Shown one piece after another: positions 26,426-35,395 of a DNA stretch of 64,000 nt (positions within the stretch are counted from its first letter, which is position 1; every line of letters begins with the position of its first letter). Made by a program: the position numbers and the translations under genes. Source of the DNA: JBMOGA01 sp049318625 (GTDB lineage Bacteria; Pseudomonadota; Alphaproteobacteria; Rhizobiales; Hyphomicrobiaceae); the NCBI GenBank assembly GCA_049318625.1, contig JBMOGA010000010.1, forward strand, positions 1 through 64,000, read 5' to 3'. The notes beneath the pieces are model-generated. The model ran no database searches. It was given only the letters and a program-made list of their open reading frames with translations, and was not told where the DNA came from.

Positions 26426-28408
26426 TCAGCGCCCCGCCAGCCGCCGGGCGGTGGCGGCGACGTTGGCGGCAGTGATGCCGAAATGCTCGTAGAGCTTGGG
26501 CGCCGGCGCGGATGCGCCGAACCCGGACATGCCGACGAACGCGCCGTCGGCGCCGATCCACTCGTGCCAGCCCTGCACGACCGCGGCCTCGACCGCGACC
26601 CGCGGAGCCGTGCCGAGTACCGCGCGGCGATAGTCCTCGCTCTGCGCCCGGAACAGTTCGAACGACGGCATCGAGACGACGGCCGCCGCCACGCCGTCCT
26701 TGGCGAGCAGATCGGCCGCCTCGACCGCGAGGCCGACCTCCGAGCCCGTCGCCAGCAGCGTCACGTCGCGCCGGCCCTTGGCCTCGCGCAGCACGTACGC
26801 GCCCTTCGCCGACAGGTTCTCGTCGGTATGGGTGGTGCGCAGGTTCGCCACCGCCTGCCGCGTCAGCGCCAGCACCGACGGGGCCCCGGTCGACTGCAGC
26901 GCGATCGCCCAGCATTCCGCCGTCTCGACGCCGCAGGCCGGCCGCATCACCAGCAGGTTGGGAATGGACCGGAGCGCCGCGACGTGCTCGACCGGCTGAT
27001 GCGTCGGCCCGTCCTCGCCGAGGCCGATCGAGTCGTGCGTCATCACGTACACGACCCTGAGCCCCATCAGCGCCGACAGCCGGATCGACGGCCGGAAATA
27101 ATCCGTGAACACCAGGAACGTGCCGCCGTAGGGAATGACGCCGCCGTACAGCGCCAGCCCGTTCATCGCCGCCGCCATGGCGTGCTCGCGGATCCCGTAG
27201 TGGATGTAGCGCCCGTCGAAGGCGCCCTTGGCGATGGCCACCTGGCCCTTGACCCGCGTGTTGTTGGACCCGGTGAGATCGGCCGACCCGCCGATCAGCG
27301 CCGGCACCGCCGGCACCAGATGCTCGAGCGTATGCTCCGACCACTGGCGCGTCGCCTTCTTGCCCGTCTCGGCGGCCGCGGCTTTCTTGGCGGCCTCAAC
27401 GGCGGCGGCGAAGCTCTCGCCCGTCGCCCCGCCGAGCGGATCGGCGAGTTGCGCCCTGAGCGCCGCGTCGGCCCCGGCCCAGGCCTGCGACCACGCCGTG
27501 CGCGCCGCCCGCCCGCGAGCCCCCGCCGCCCGCCACGCCGACAGGATCGGCTCCGGCACCTCGAACGGCGCATGCGGCCAGCCGAGCTTGACGCGCGCCG
27601 CGGCGATCTCGTCGGCGCCGAGCGGCGAGCCGTGCGCCGAAGCGGTGCCGGCCTTTTTCGGCGCGCCGAAGCCGATGACCGTCTTGGCGGCGATCAGCCA
27701 CGGCTTGGAGGAATCGGCCTTGGCGGCCGCCAGCGCGGTCCGGATGGCAGCCGGGTCGTGCCCGTCGACGCGGGCCGTATTCCAGCCGGCGGCCTGGAAG
27801 CGGCCGATCTGGTCCTCCGAGGTCGACAGGCTGGTCGCGCCGTCGATCGAGATCGCGTTGTCGTCGAAGATCACGATCAGCTTGCCGAGCCCGAGATGGC
27901 CGGCGAGCGTGATCGCCTCCTGGCTGATGCCCTCCATGAGGCAGCCATCGCCGGCGATCACATACGTATGATGGTCGATCAGGCCGCCGGACCGCGCGTG
28001 CCATAGCCGCTCGCCGAGCGCCATGCCGACCGCGGTGGCGACGCCCTGGCCGAGCGGGCCGGTGGTCGTCTCGACGCCGGGTGCGTGGCCATATTCCGGA
28101 TGCCCGGCCGTTTTCGCGCCGAGCTGGCGGAACGCCTTGAGCTGCTCGATATCCATGCCGGGCACGCCGGAGAGATAGAGCAGCGCATAGATGAGCATCG
28201 AGCCGTGCCCCGCCGAGAGCACGAACCGGTCGCGGTTCGGCCACGCCGGGTCGGCCGCGTCGTAGGAGAGGAATTCGGTGAACAGCACGGTCGCCACATC
28301 GGCCATGCCCATCGGCATGCCGGGATGACCGGATTTCGCCTTCTCGACGCCGTCCATCGCAAGAGCGCGGATGGCGTTCGCCATGTCGTTGTGGCGCACG
28401 TCTGGCAT
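26426..28408 (-). CDS. tkt: Transketolase
   Basis: A 660-residue thiamine-diphosphate enzyme of the pentose-phosphate pathway and Calvin cycle. N-terminal DMANAIRALAMDGVEKAKSG, the ThDP-binding GDGCLMEGISQEA, and the pyrimidine-domain glutamate region with DSIGLGEDGPTHQPVEH are all intact. The ATG at 28408 follows GAAGGA at a good distance. It is the promoter-proximal gene of tkt-pgk-gph. The cofactor it needs is the product of the thi genes found elsewhere in this window. Confidence 0.96.
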   Translation of the reverse strand: MPDVRHNDMANAIRALAMDGVEKAKSGHPGMPMGMADVATVLFTEFLSYDAADPAWPNRDRFVLSAGHGSMLIYALLYLSGVPGMDIEQLKAFRQLGAKTAGHPEYGHAPGVETTTGPLGQGVATAVGMALGERLWHARSGGLIDHHTYVIAGDGCLMEGISQEAITLAGHLGLGKLIVIFDDNAISIDGATSLSTSEDQIGRFQAAGWNTARVDGHDPAAIRTALAAAKADSSKPWLIAAKTVIGFGAPKKAGTASAHGSPLGADEIAAARVKLGWPHAPFEVPEPILSAWRAAGARGRAARTAWSQAWAGADAALRAQLADPLGGATGESFAAAVEAAKKAAAAETGKKATRQWSEHTLEHLVPAVPALIGGSADLTGSNNTRVKGQVAIAKGAFDGRYIHYGIREHAMAAAMNGLALYGGVIPYGGTFLVFTDYFRPSIRLSALMGLRVVYVMTHDSIGLGEDGPTHQPVEHVAALRSIPNLLVMRPACGVETAECWAIALQSTGAPSVLALTRQAVANLRTTHTDENLSAKGAYVLREAKGRRDVTLLATGSEVGLAVEAADLLAKDGVAAAVVSMPSFELFRAQSEDYRRAVLGTAPRVAVEAAVVQGWHEWIGADGAFVGMSGFGASAPAPKLYEHFGITAANVAATARRLAGR

Positions 28409-28498
28409 GGGCAATGTCCTTCGCTAACCGATCGCGACCTATAAGCGCGGGGAGGAGTGCAGTCCAGGGAGGCGGGTTGCTGCTTTCTGAGTAGCCGC

Positions 28499-29404
28499 TC
28501 AGTGGCGGGTGGCGACCAGGTCATCGAGTTCGGCCCGGGTCGGCAAGCCGTTGCGGCTGCCGAGCCGCCGGCATTTGAGGGCAGCACAGGCGGCCCCCAT
28601 GCGCGCGGCTTCTTCGACCGGCCGGCCCTCCGCGATCCCGAGAGCAAAGGCCCCATGGAACGCATCGCCAGCCCCCGTGGTGTCGACGACATCCACGGAG
28701 AAGGCCGGGATATGCGCCAGCCGGCCGTCGGCCGCGAGCCACGAATAGCCGTCGGCCCCGGACGTGACGCCGGAATGCTTCGGACCGAGTGCCGCGACAC
28801 GCGCCAGCCGGTCCGCGGTGCTGCCGTCGGGAGCGAAGTCTACCAGCGCCGGTGCCGAGAACACGGCATAATCGGTGAGCCGCAGAATGTCGGACAGGGC
28901 TTCGCGCGCACCGAGATCGGCATCGAGCACGGTCGGCACGCCCTCGCGCCGCGCCTCGGCGAAGACGGCGCGCAGCCCTTCGAGCCACCGCAGGTCGCCG
29001 AGCACGGCCTGGGCCCCGGCCACCCGTTCCAGCGGCAGCCAGGCCGTCGACGACGGCATGCCGGTATCGCGGTCGCCGACGATCAGGCGCTCGCCGCGGC
29101 CGTCGACGATGATCGCCGACGTCGACGAGCGGGCGCCCTCGAACGACTGCACCCACCGCACATCGACCTTGAGAGACTGCAGGCCGGCACGGATCGTCTG
29201 CCCCGCCGCGTCGTCGCCGACCCGGCTCCACAGCTCGGATTTGCCACCGAGCTTGGCGATGGCGGAAGCGGCGTTGGCCGCCATGCCGCCGCCGCTGTCG
29301 ATGTGCTCGATCGCCCGCACCTTGGTCGGCTCGGGCGGAAACTGGGCGATGCGATAGACCCTGTCCAGGGCGGCGTGTCCGACGCAGATGAGCCTCGGGG
29401 TCAT
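28499..29404 (-). CDS. PfkB-family carbohydrate kinase
   Basis: A 301-residue ribokinase-fold sugar kinase. GGGMAANAASAIAKLGG near the N-terminus is the substrate-binding signature, and DTTGAGDAFHGAFALG near the C-terminus carries the catalytic aspartate and anion hole. Closest in character to ribokinase/sulfofructose-kinase/fructokinase-like enzymes; substrate cannot be decided. The ATG at 29404 follows a GAGGAG site. The gene lies 90 bases upstream of tkt on the same strand and could share its transcript, so a sugar entering the pentose pathway is a reasonable guess. Confidence 0.87.
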   Translation of the reverse strand: MTPRLICVGHAALDRVYRIAQFPPEPTKVRAIEHIDSGGGMAANAASAIAKLGGKSELWSRVGDDAAGQTIRAGLQSLKVDVRWVQSFEGARSSTSAIIVDGRGERLIVGDRDTGMPSSTAWLPLERVAGAQAVLGDLRWLEGLRAVFAEARREGVPTVLDADLGAREALSDILRLTDYAVFSAPALVDFAPDGSTADRLARVAALGPKHSGVTSGADGYSWLAADGRLAHIPAFSVDVVDTTGAGDAFHGAFALGIAEGRPVEEAARMGAACAALKCRRLGSRNGLPTRAELDDLVATRH

Positions 29405-29443
29405 GTCGGCAGCTCCTCGCATCGGTCGTTCAGGTCCAGCGGC

Positions 29444-31327
29444 TCAGCCGGGCGGCGTGGCATCGGTCCGCTCCTTCTGTCGCTTCTTGGCCTGTTGCGC
29501 CCGCTCCTTGGTCGATTGAGGGGCGCGATCGCTCGCCTGAGCCTTCGCCTGCTCCGCGGCATCGTCGCTGAACAGTTTTTCGAGCGTGGCCGCGTCGCTG
29601 CGGGCGAGTTCCTGCAATTTCTGAACATCCGTGAAGTGCTTGTAGTCCTCCGAGAGCCGCCGCTCGTCGTGCTTCCTGAACGTCGACACTGTGCGCTCGA
29701 CCTCGGCCTCCGGCAACCCCAGCCCCCGCAGCACCTCCCGTGTGAGATCGAGCGCCGACAGGAACGTCTCGCGCCGGATGACACGGACCCCGAGATCCGT
29801 CAATCGGTAGGCGTGGTTGCGATTGCGGGCGCGGGCGTAGATCGGCAGATCGGGATAGGTCGCCCGCACGAACGCGGCGGTTCTGAGCGAGGCGTCCACG
29901 TCGTCGATGGCGAGTACGAACGCGCGGGCCTTCTCCGCCTGCGCCGCAGCCAGAATATCCGGCCGGCTGGCATCACCGAAGAACGCCTGCGATCCGAATT
30001 TCCGGACGAATTCGATCTGGTCGGGGCTGATATCGAGCGCCGTGAACGGGATATGCTTGGCCCGCAGAATTCGGGCGGTGATCTGCCCGAACCGGCCGAA
30101 GCCGGCGATGATGACATGGCCGTCGTTCTCCGGCGGCCTCTCGAACGCCGGCGTCGCCTCCTTGGCGGGCGGCAGGAAGATCCGGTCGAGCAGCAGCAGC
30201 AGGGGTGTCGCGATCATCGACAATGTCACGACCAGGGCGAACAGTTCCGCGTGCCCGACCGACAGCACCCCGGCGACGACCCCGGCCGTCAGCAGCACGA
30301 AGGCGAACTCGCCACCTTGCGACAGCGCCAGGGCGAGCCGGCGCGAGGGTTGCGGCTTCAGCCCCGACCAGCGGCCGACGAGGTAGAGCACGCCCGCCTT
30401 GATGGCGATCAGCAGCGCCACCAGCGCGATCACGACATGCGGCTTGGCCAGCACGAGTTGCATGTTGAGCGCCATGCCGATGCCGGTGAAGAACAACCCG
30501 AGCAGCAGGCCCTGGAACGGCTGGATGTCGGCTTCGAGCTGATGGCGGTACGAGCTGTCGGCGAGGATGGCGCCGGCGATGAAGGCGCCGAGCGTGGCCG
30601 ACACCCCCACCTGCTGCATCAGAATGGCGATGCCGATGACGGTCAGCAGGGCGGCCGCCGTCATCGCTTCCTTGACCCGCGTGCGGGCGACCAGGCGAAG
30701 CAAGAGGTCGATGATCGGCCGGCCGAGCACCATGACCGCGACGATGACGGCGAGCGCCTTGCCGGCGGCGTGCCAGTCCATGCCGCTCGCGTTGGCCGAC
30801 AGCGAGGCGGCGAACATCGGTGCGAGCGCGATCAGCGGGATGGCGACGAGATCCTGCAGCAGGAGGATCGCGAAGGCGAGCCGGCCATGCCGGAGCTTCA
30901 ACTCGCCGGTCTCCTCGAGTATCTGCAGCGCGAACGCCGTCGACGACAGCGCCAGCGCCAGCCCGACGAACAGGGCCGCGGACCCGCCGAGGAACAGGAG
31001 ATCGCCGATCAGCGCGATGGCGGCGGCGGTCAGCAGCACCTGCAACACGCCGGCTCCGAGGATCGCCGAGCGCATCGCCCACAGCCGGGCCGGTCGCAGC
31101 TCGAGCCCGATCAGAAACAAAAGTAGAACAACGCCGAACTCGGCGACGTGCAGGATCTCCTTGGCCGCGTAGAGCGAGAACATGCCGCCGAGGCCGTAGG
31201 GACCGAGCGCGATGCCGGCCAAGAGGTAGCCGAGGACGGAGCCGATCCGGAGAAACTTGGCCAGCGGCGCGGCGACGGCAGCCGCTCCCAGCAGCATGGC
31301 GACCTCCGGCAACGTCATCGACACCAT
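29444..31327 (-). CDS. Kef-type K+/H+ antiporter with TrkA-N domain (CPA2)
   Basis: A 627-residue protein with about 12 hydrophobic segments, including the LIGLELRP motif of monovalent cation:proton antiporters, followed by a Rossmann TrkA-N/RCK domain starting near residue 400 (HVIIAGFGRFGQI). The C-terminal tail of about 80 residues is charged. This is the KefB/KefC/YbaL layout; in E. coli such proteins export K+ and acidify the cytosol under electrophile stress. The ATG at 31327 follows AGAGG. It is divergent from the ECF sigma factor, and the shared 85-base region holds the sigma factor promoter candidate. Confidence 0.9.
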   Translation of the reverse strand: MVSMTLPEVAMLLGAAAVAAPLAKFLRIGSVLGYLLAGIALGPYGLGGMFSLYAAKEILHVAEFGVVLLLFLIGLELRPARLWAMRSAILGAGVLQVLLTAAAIALIGDLLFLGGSAALFVGLALALSSTAFALQILEETGELKLRHGRLAFAILLLQDLVAIPLIALAPMFAASLSANASGMDWHAAGKALAVIVAVMVLGRPIIDLLLRLVARTRVKEAMTAAALLTVIGIAILMQQVGVSATLGAFIAGAILADSSYRHQLEADIQPFQGLLLGLFFTGIGMALNMQLVLAKPHVVIALVALLIAIKAGVLYLVGRWSGLKPQPSRRLALALSQGGEFAFVLLTAGVVAGVLSVGHAELFALVVTLSMIATPLLLLLDRIFLPPAKEATPAFERPPENDGHVIIAGFGRFGQITARILRAKHIPFTALDISPDQIEFVRKFGSQAFFGDASRPDILAAAQAEKARAFVLAIDDVDASLRTAAFVRATYPDLPIYARARNRNHAYRLTDLGVRVIRRETFLSALDLTREVLRGLGLPEAEVERTVSTFRKHDERRLSEDYKHFTDVQKLQELARSDAATLEKLFSDDAAEQAKAQASDRAPQSTKERAQQAKKRQKERTDATPPG

Positions 31328-31357
31328 GGCGTCGCCTCTTCCCTTCGCAAGTTCGAG

Positions 31358-31386
31358 TGATCCGCCGGCCGCGGCTGCCGTACTGA
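31358..31386 (+). promoter_or_regulatory. Candidate ECF-sigma (RpoE-type) autoregulatory promoter
   Basis: TGATCC at 31358-31363 is separated by 17 bases from TACTGA at 31381-31386, upstream of the ECF sigma gene. TGATCC is the -35 element I recall for RpoE/ChrR-type promoters of Rhodobacter and Caulobacter, which autoregulate. Transcription would start shortly before the GAGG site of the sigma gene. This is inferred from sequence only. Confidence 0.5.
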
Positions 31387-31412
31387 ACTATACGAGAGCA
31401 CGAGGTTGAGCT

Positions 31413-32012
31413 ATGGTCCAACTGCAGGCGAAAGAGCGGCCCATGCTGCGATCGCCATCGATCGTTGGCTTAGGGATCATGACGGATCTACTGCAACGCG
31501 TCGCCCTCGATCGCGACGCCGAAGCGTTTCACGCCCTGTTCCAGACCTACGCGCCCCGCGTGAAGTCGTACATGATGCGGCAGGGCGCGGACGCGAACAC
31601 GGCCGAGGAACTCGCCCAAGAGACCCTTCTGACGGTCTGGCGCAAGGCTGCGTTGTATTCCGGAGAGAAGGGCAGTCCGACGACCTGGATTTTCACCATC
31701 GCACGCAACCTGCGGATCGACCGCCTGCGCCGCGAGGTCATCTGGTACGAGCTGCCGGAAGGGCACGACGAGGAACCCTCTGAGGATGCCCCGCCCGACG
31801 AGGCCGTGTCGGATCGCGAGCGCCAGGAGCGCGTGCGCCGCGCACTCGCAACCCTGCCGCCGGACCAGCACGAGGTCGTGGCGCTGTCCTTCGTCGACGG
31901 CCTGTCCCACAGCGAAATCGCCGAACGGCTCGCCTTGCCGCTCGGAACCGTCAAATCGAGAATGCGGCTCGCCTACCAGAAGATCCGCGAGCTGGTCGAG
32001 GACCTGCAATAA
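31413..32012 (+). CDS. rpoE: ECF RNA polymerase sigma factor, RpoE (ChrR-partnered)
   Basis: A 199-residue group-4 sigma factor. Region 2 spans ALFQTYAPRVKSY to SPTTWIFTIARNLRIDRLRR, and region 4 spans LPPDQHEVVALSFVDGLSH to GTVKSRMRLAYQKIREL, a helix-turn-helix for the -35 element. The stop is directly followed by the start codon of a ChrR-like anti-sigma, so the pair is translationally linked. In Rhodobacter sphaeroides this pair governs the response to singlet oxygen. I use the ATG at 31413, which has GAGG; in-frame ATGs at 31443 and 31479 are alternatives that better match homologue N-termini. Confidence 0.92.
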   Translation: MVQLQAKERPMLRSPSIVGLGIMTDLLQRVALDRDAEAFHALFQTYAPRVKSYMMRQGADANTAEELAQETLLTVWRKAALYSGEKGSPTTWIFTIARNLRIDRLRREVIWYELPEGHDEEPSEDAPPDEAVSDRERQERVRRALATLPPDQHEVVALSFVDGLSHSEIAERLALPLGTVKSRMRLAYQKIRELVEDLQ

Positions 32013-32666
32013 ATGAAAATTCAGCATCATCCCGATGATTCGACGCTGATGAGCTTCGCCGCCGGCACGCTCGTCGAGCCGCTCGCCGCCGTGATCGCCA
32101 CGCACGTAGCCATGTGCCCCCACTGCCAGGCCGAGCTGCGCCTGATGGAGCAACTCGGGTTCGCATGCCTGCGCGAACTCCCGGACGAGGGGTTGGTCGG
32201 ACCGACGCCCGTGACCCGGCTCGCCAAGTCCGCGGCGGCCGCTGGCACCCAGGAGACGCCCGCAGGCGTGGCCGTGCAAGCGGACGTGCCGCGACCGCTT
32301 CGTCCGCTCGTGGGCGATCGCATCGACGGCATTGCCTGGAAGCGGTTGGGGCCGGGCGTTTGGCACAAGCCGATCCCGCTGTCGGCCGGGACCGACGGCG
32401 ATCTGCGAATGCTCAAGGTCGCGGCCGGACGGGCCATGCCCGAGCACGGTCATGGTGGCATGGAACTCACCCTGATCCTGCGCGGCGCCTACGTCGACCG
32501 CTTTGGCCGCTACGCCGTCGGCGATATCGCCGATCTCGACGAGGATACCGAGCACCGGCCTGTGGTCGAAGCGACCGAGCCTTGCATTTGCCTTGTGGCC
32601 AGCGAGCGCAAGGCGCGGTTCAAGGGCCTCGTTTCGCGGCTGGTCCAACCCCTGACCGGGATGTGA
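32013..32666 (+). CDS. chrR: ChrR-like zinc anti-sigma factor with cupin domain
   Basis: A 217-residue protein with the two-domain ChrR layout. The N-terminal zinc-binding anti-sigma domain has His-6, His-31, Cys-35 and Cys-38 (in HVAMCPHC), the same positions I recall as zinc ligands of R. sphaeroides ChrR. The C-terminal cupin carries His-145, His-147, Glu-151 (in HGHGGMELTLIL) and His-181, matching the second metal site that is needed to sense singlet oxygen and organic peroxides. It begins immediately after the sigma factor stop. It is expected to hold the sigma factor inactive until the cupin domain is triggered. Confidence 0.92.
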   Translation: MKIQHHPDDSTLMSFAAGTLVEPLAAVIATHVAMCPHCQAELRLMEQLGFACLRELPDEGLVGPTPVTRLAKSAAAAGTQETPAGVAVQADVPRPLRPLVGDRIDGIAWKRLGPGVWHKPIPLSAGTDGDLRMLKVAAGRAMPEHGHGGMELTLILRGAYVDRFGRYAVGDIADLDEDTEHRPVVEATEPCICLVASERKARFKGLVSRLVQPLTGM

Positions 32667-32701
32667 CGGTCCAGTAGGAAGAACCGTCGGAGGAAAGTCT
32701 G

Positions 32702-33469
32702 TTGGCAGCGCCCCGGGTTGTCTGGATCACCGGTGCGAGCACCGGGCTTGGTCGCGCGCTCGCATTGTCGTTCGCCAGGGATGGCGCACTCGTCGCGGCG
32801 TCCGCCCGATCGTCCGACAAGCTGGCGGAGCTGGCCGCCGCCGACTCGCGCATCAAGCCCTTTCCCCTCGATGTGACGGACCGCCAAGCGGTCCTGCGCA
32901 CGGTCGCGGCCATCGAGGCCGGGATCGGGCCCATTGATCTCGCCGTTCTCAACGCCGGCGTCTGGCACAACATGGCGGCGGCGCAGTTCGATACCGACAA
33001 GATCGTCGAGTCGATGTCGGTCAACTACCTTGGCATCATCTATGCCCTCGAGGGTCTCATCCCGCGCATGCGCAGCCGTGGGGCGGGGCATCTGGCGCTG
33101 ATGGCATCGGTGGCCGGCTACATGGGGCTTCCGCGCGGCATCGCCTACAACCCGACCAAGGCCGCGGCCATCTCGCTGGCCGAGACGCTCCATGACGACC
33201 TCGCCCGCTTCGGCGTCGCCGTTACGGTGATCAATCCCGGCTTCGTCGAGACGCCGATGACCGCGGTCAACACCTTTCCCATGCCATGGCTCATGTCGGT
33301 CGACGCGGCCGTGGGGCACATCCGCCGTGGCCTCGCGAAACGGCAGTTCGAAATCGCGTTCCCCTGGAAGATGGTGTTCTTGCTGCGGTTGGCGCGGCGT
33401 CTGCCCTACGCTTTGCGGTTCGCGATCATGAGACGCATGCTGGAACGGGTGCCGGGCCTGCCGGATTGA
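32702..33469 (+). CDS. Short-chain dehydrogenase/reductase, likely in the RpoE-ChrR operon
   Basis: A classical SDR of 255 residues. TGASTGLGRAL is the NAD(P)-binding motif, NAGVW follows the fourth strand, and the catalytic set is Ser in MASVAGYMG with YNPTK. The TTG start at 32702 is supported by a GGAGGA site. It lies 35 bases after chrR on the same strand. SDRs are recurrent members of sigma-E/ChrR clusters, where they sit with photolyase, DUF1365 and cyclopropane/furan fatty acid genes. None of those others is present here. Substrate unknown; a role in lipid oxidation damage is an inference. Confidence 0.88.
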   Translation: MAAPRVVWITGASTGLGRALALSFARDGALVAASARSSDKLAELAAADSRIKPFPLDVTDRQAVLRTVAAIEAGIGPIDLAVLNAGVWHNMAAAQFDTDKIVESMSVNYLGIIYALEGLIPRMRSRGAGHLALMASVAGYMGLPRGIAYNPTKAAAISLAETLHDDLARFGVAVTVINPGFVETPMTAVNTFPMPWLMSVDAAVGHIRRGLAKRQFEIAFPWKMVFLLRLARRLPYALRFAIMRRMLERVPGLPD

Positions 33470-33489
33470 GGTGCGAACCGGGATCGCCG

Positions 33490-34230
33490 CTACTGTTCGT
33501 CGAGGCTCGGGTGCCGGACGCCGACGACCAGCGTCGGGCCTGGGGAAGCGACGGGGGATGGCGCGGGTTCCGCCGCGCCGAGGCTGTCCAGCGATAGGCC
33601 CTCCGCCGCCAGCACCGCCGCGACGGAGACATCGGGCGCGGTGTCGATGCCGCTGCCGGGCGCGCGCTGCCGCAGTTCGGCCAGCGAAAAGCCCATGCGC
33701 ACATCATAGGTCCGATCCGGCTGGTTGCGCAGGCGCTGCTCGGCATCGTACCAGGCCCGCTTTTCCGCCCCATCGGGACACGTCGCCAATTCGTCCGCCG
33801 ACGCAGCGCCCCACCGCCGCTCGACACAATGATAGGGGTCGAACGACAGCGCGTAGCGGCGCGCCTCGGCGTCCCGGAACGTGATCTCCCGGCCGGTCCC
33901 GTTGCTGCGCACATAGGTGATCCGGCACGCCCTCGTTTCGGCCAGGTAGACATCGGCGATGTCCCGGGCCAGATGCCGGCCGTCGTAGGCGAGCTTGCCG
34001 GGCTCGGTCCGCGCCAGCGTGAGGAACCGGACGATCTCGTCGCGCAGTTCCCGGAACGCCGTCTTGAGACGCGCATCCCGCGACGGCGTCGAGTAGGTCT
34101 CCCAGTCGCCGTCGGTGCCGTAGATGTTGGTCGGCAGACGGTCGGGCTGCGGCCTGGCTGCAATCCCCGCCTTGATGGCGGCATCGACGGCGTCCGTCCG
34201 GTAGCGCAGGTCCTCGCACAAGCCGCGCAC
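33490..34230 (-). CDS. C-terminal portion of an interrupted secreted protein
   Basis: The coding frame actually extends upstream to 34383, where it runs in phase into the next gene and is separated from it only by a TAG codon at 34384-34386. Residues just after the TAG (QFYGTTARNPASWSAGRFEI) continue with normal codon use and no start signal, which indicates that both halves were one gene of about 595 residues. If translated independently, the GTG at 34230 is the first reasonable start (246 residues). No known domain is recognised; the sequence is rich in charged and aromatic residues (DWETYSTPSRDARLK, RRYALSFDPYHCVERRWG) with a low-complexity C-terminus. Annotated separately, but best read as part of a pseudogene or readthrough product. 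Confidence 0.6.
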   Translation of the reverse strand: MRGLCEDLRYRTDAVDAAIKAGIAARPQPDRLPTNIYGTDGDWETYSTPSRDARLKTAFRELRDEIVRFLTLARTEPGKLAYDGRHLARDIADVYLAETRACRITYVRSNGTGREITFRDAEARRYALSFDPYHCVERRWGAASADELATCPDGAEKRAWYDAEQRLRNQPDRTYDVRMGFSLAELRQRAPGSGIDTAPDVSVAAVLAAEGLSLDSLGAAEPAPSPVASPGPTLVVGVRHPSLDEQ

Positions 34231-34383
34231 CAGCGAGCGCGTCTCCTCGATCGGATCGTACTTGAAGTTGGCGTGGGCGAGCCGGCGGCGGACGAAGTCG
34301 TACCAGTCGGCGCGTTCGCCGCCGATCTCGAACCGGCCCGCGCTCCAGCTTGCAGGATTGCGCGCGGTTGTGCCGTAGAACTG

Positions 34384-35280
34384 CTAGTCGGACCAGTCCG
34401 CGATGTCGCGATCCGCGGCGAGCACGATCCGTCCGCCTTCGTAGGAGCCGTCCGGGCGCTGGGCGGCGCCGTCGAGGCGGATCGGCCGCCAGCGCTTGAA
34501 GCCGGCGCTCATCGCCGGGCTCGCCCGCACGAACGACTTTCCGTAGACGCCGCGTGTGAGCGAGTTGTCTGGATGGCTGTCGATGTAGTGGATGCGCCCC
34601 TCGGGCGACACCTTGTAGACCACCGCGACATGCCCGTTCGGGTCGTAGATGATGGTGCCGGGGCGGATGCTCTCGCGCGTGATCCGGACCGGATAATGGT
34701 CCGGCCCGAGCCGTCCTGCATGCCCCGGCGGCACGCGATAGAAGGCCGAGGAGATGATGCCCGACATCGTCGGCAGCACCTTGCGGGCGTCGGCGCCAGC
34801 CGGTACGTCGGTGCGCGCCGTGATCTGATTGCCGCGCGCCGTATAGCGGATGTCGGTGGAGCTGCCGAGCGGGAGCACCCCCGAAGCGAACGAGAACGGC
34901 AGTCCGTTCTTCCACGCGAAATAGGCGCGCAGCACATAAGGCAGGTCGGCGCAGTCGGCGTAGAAGCTCATGCCGGGCGGGTTGGAGGCCGCGAATTGCG
35001 GATTGGCGGCCGGGCTCGTCAGGCAGGCGTGGACGGTCCGGCAGCCGCTCTCGCCGATCCGGGCGACGAACTCCGCGAACCGCTGCTCGTCACGTTCGCT
35101 CCATGCGGTGGATTGCACGCGCCAGGTTGCGGGCGCGGGTGCCGTTTTGACACGGGGGACGGCCGGGTTGCCGGTTGCCGCCCGCGGCTGTGTCGTTGCC
35201 GCCGAATTGGGCTCCGCCGACGCGCCACTCATCGACGCGACGGCAAACGCAGCCGCCCATGCCATCACGCGACGACGCAC
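34384..35280 (-). CDS. Secreted cysteine-hydrolase-like protein (N-terminal portion, ends at in-frame TAG)
   Basis: The GTG at 35280 follows GGGGAG with seven-base spacing and opens a signal peptide (VRRRVMAWAAAFAVASMSGASA). Of 298 residues, the mature part contains Cys-110 in FYADCADLPYVLRAYFAW and His-217 in GTIIYDPNGHVAVVYKV, the order and surroundings expected for a CHAP/NlpC-P60-like papain fold; an aspartate follows (IHYIDSHPD). Substrate is probably cell-wall material, by fold only. The reading frame ends in TAG at 34384-34386, after which coding-quality sequence continues in the same frame for another 297 residues. The catalytic half may still be produced as a truncated protein. Confidence 0.65.
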   Translation of the reverse strand: MRRRVMAWAAAFAVASMSGASAEPNSAATTQPRAATGNPAVPRVKTAPAPATWRVQSTAWSERDEQRFAEFVARIGESGCRTVHACLTSPAANPQFAASNPPGMSFYADCADLPYVLRAYFAWKNGLPFSFASGVLPLGSSTDIRYTARGNQITARTDVPAGADARKVLPTMSGIISSAFYRVPPGHAGRLGPDHYPVRITRESIRPGTIIYDPNGHVAVVYKVSPEGRIHYIDSHPDNSLTRGVYGKSFVRASPAMSAGFKRWRPIRLDGAAQRPDGSYEGGRIVLAADRDIADWSD

Positions 35281-35395
35281 CAAATATCTCCCCGCAATTC
35301 CACGCGGGAATCCTAGACCGTCCGCGGGCCGAACGGCAATGGAAAGACGCAGCAAATGCAGCTAAGCGGCTGAATTACAACGTAACGGTTCGCCG

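Noticed and set aside
28457..31126. An 889-codon open frame on the plus strand opposite the PfkB and Kef-type genes
   Set aside because: Arg/Gln/Gly-rich shadow of two convincing minus-strand genes with intact motifs.
34384..34386. TAG as a recoded (pyrrolysine-like) codon
   Set aside because: TAG terminates several normal genes in this window and no pyl genes are seen, so recoding is not supported.
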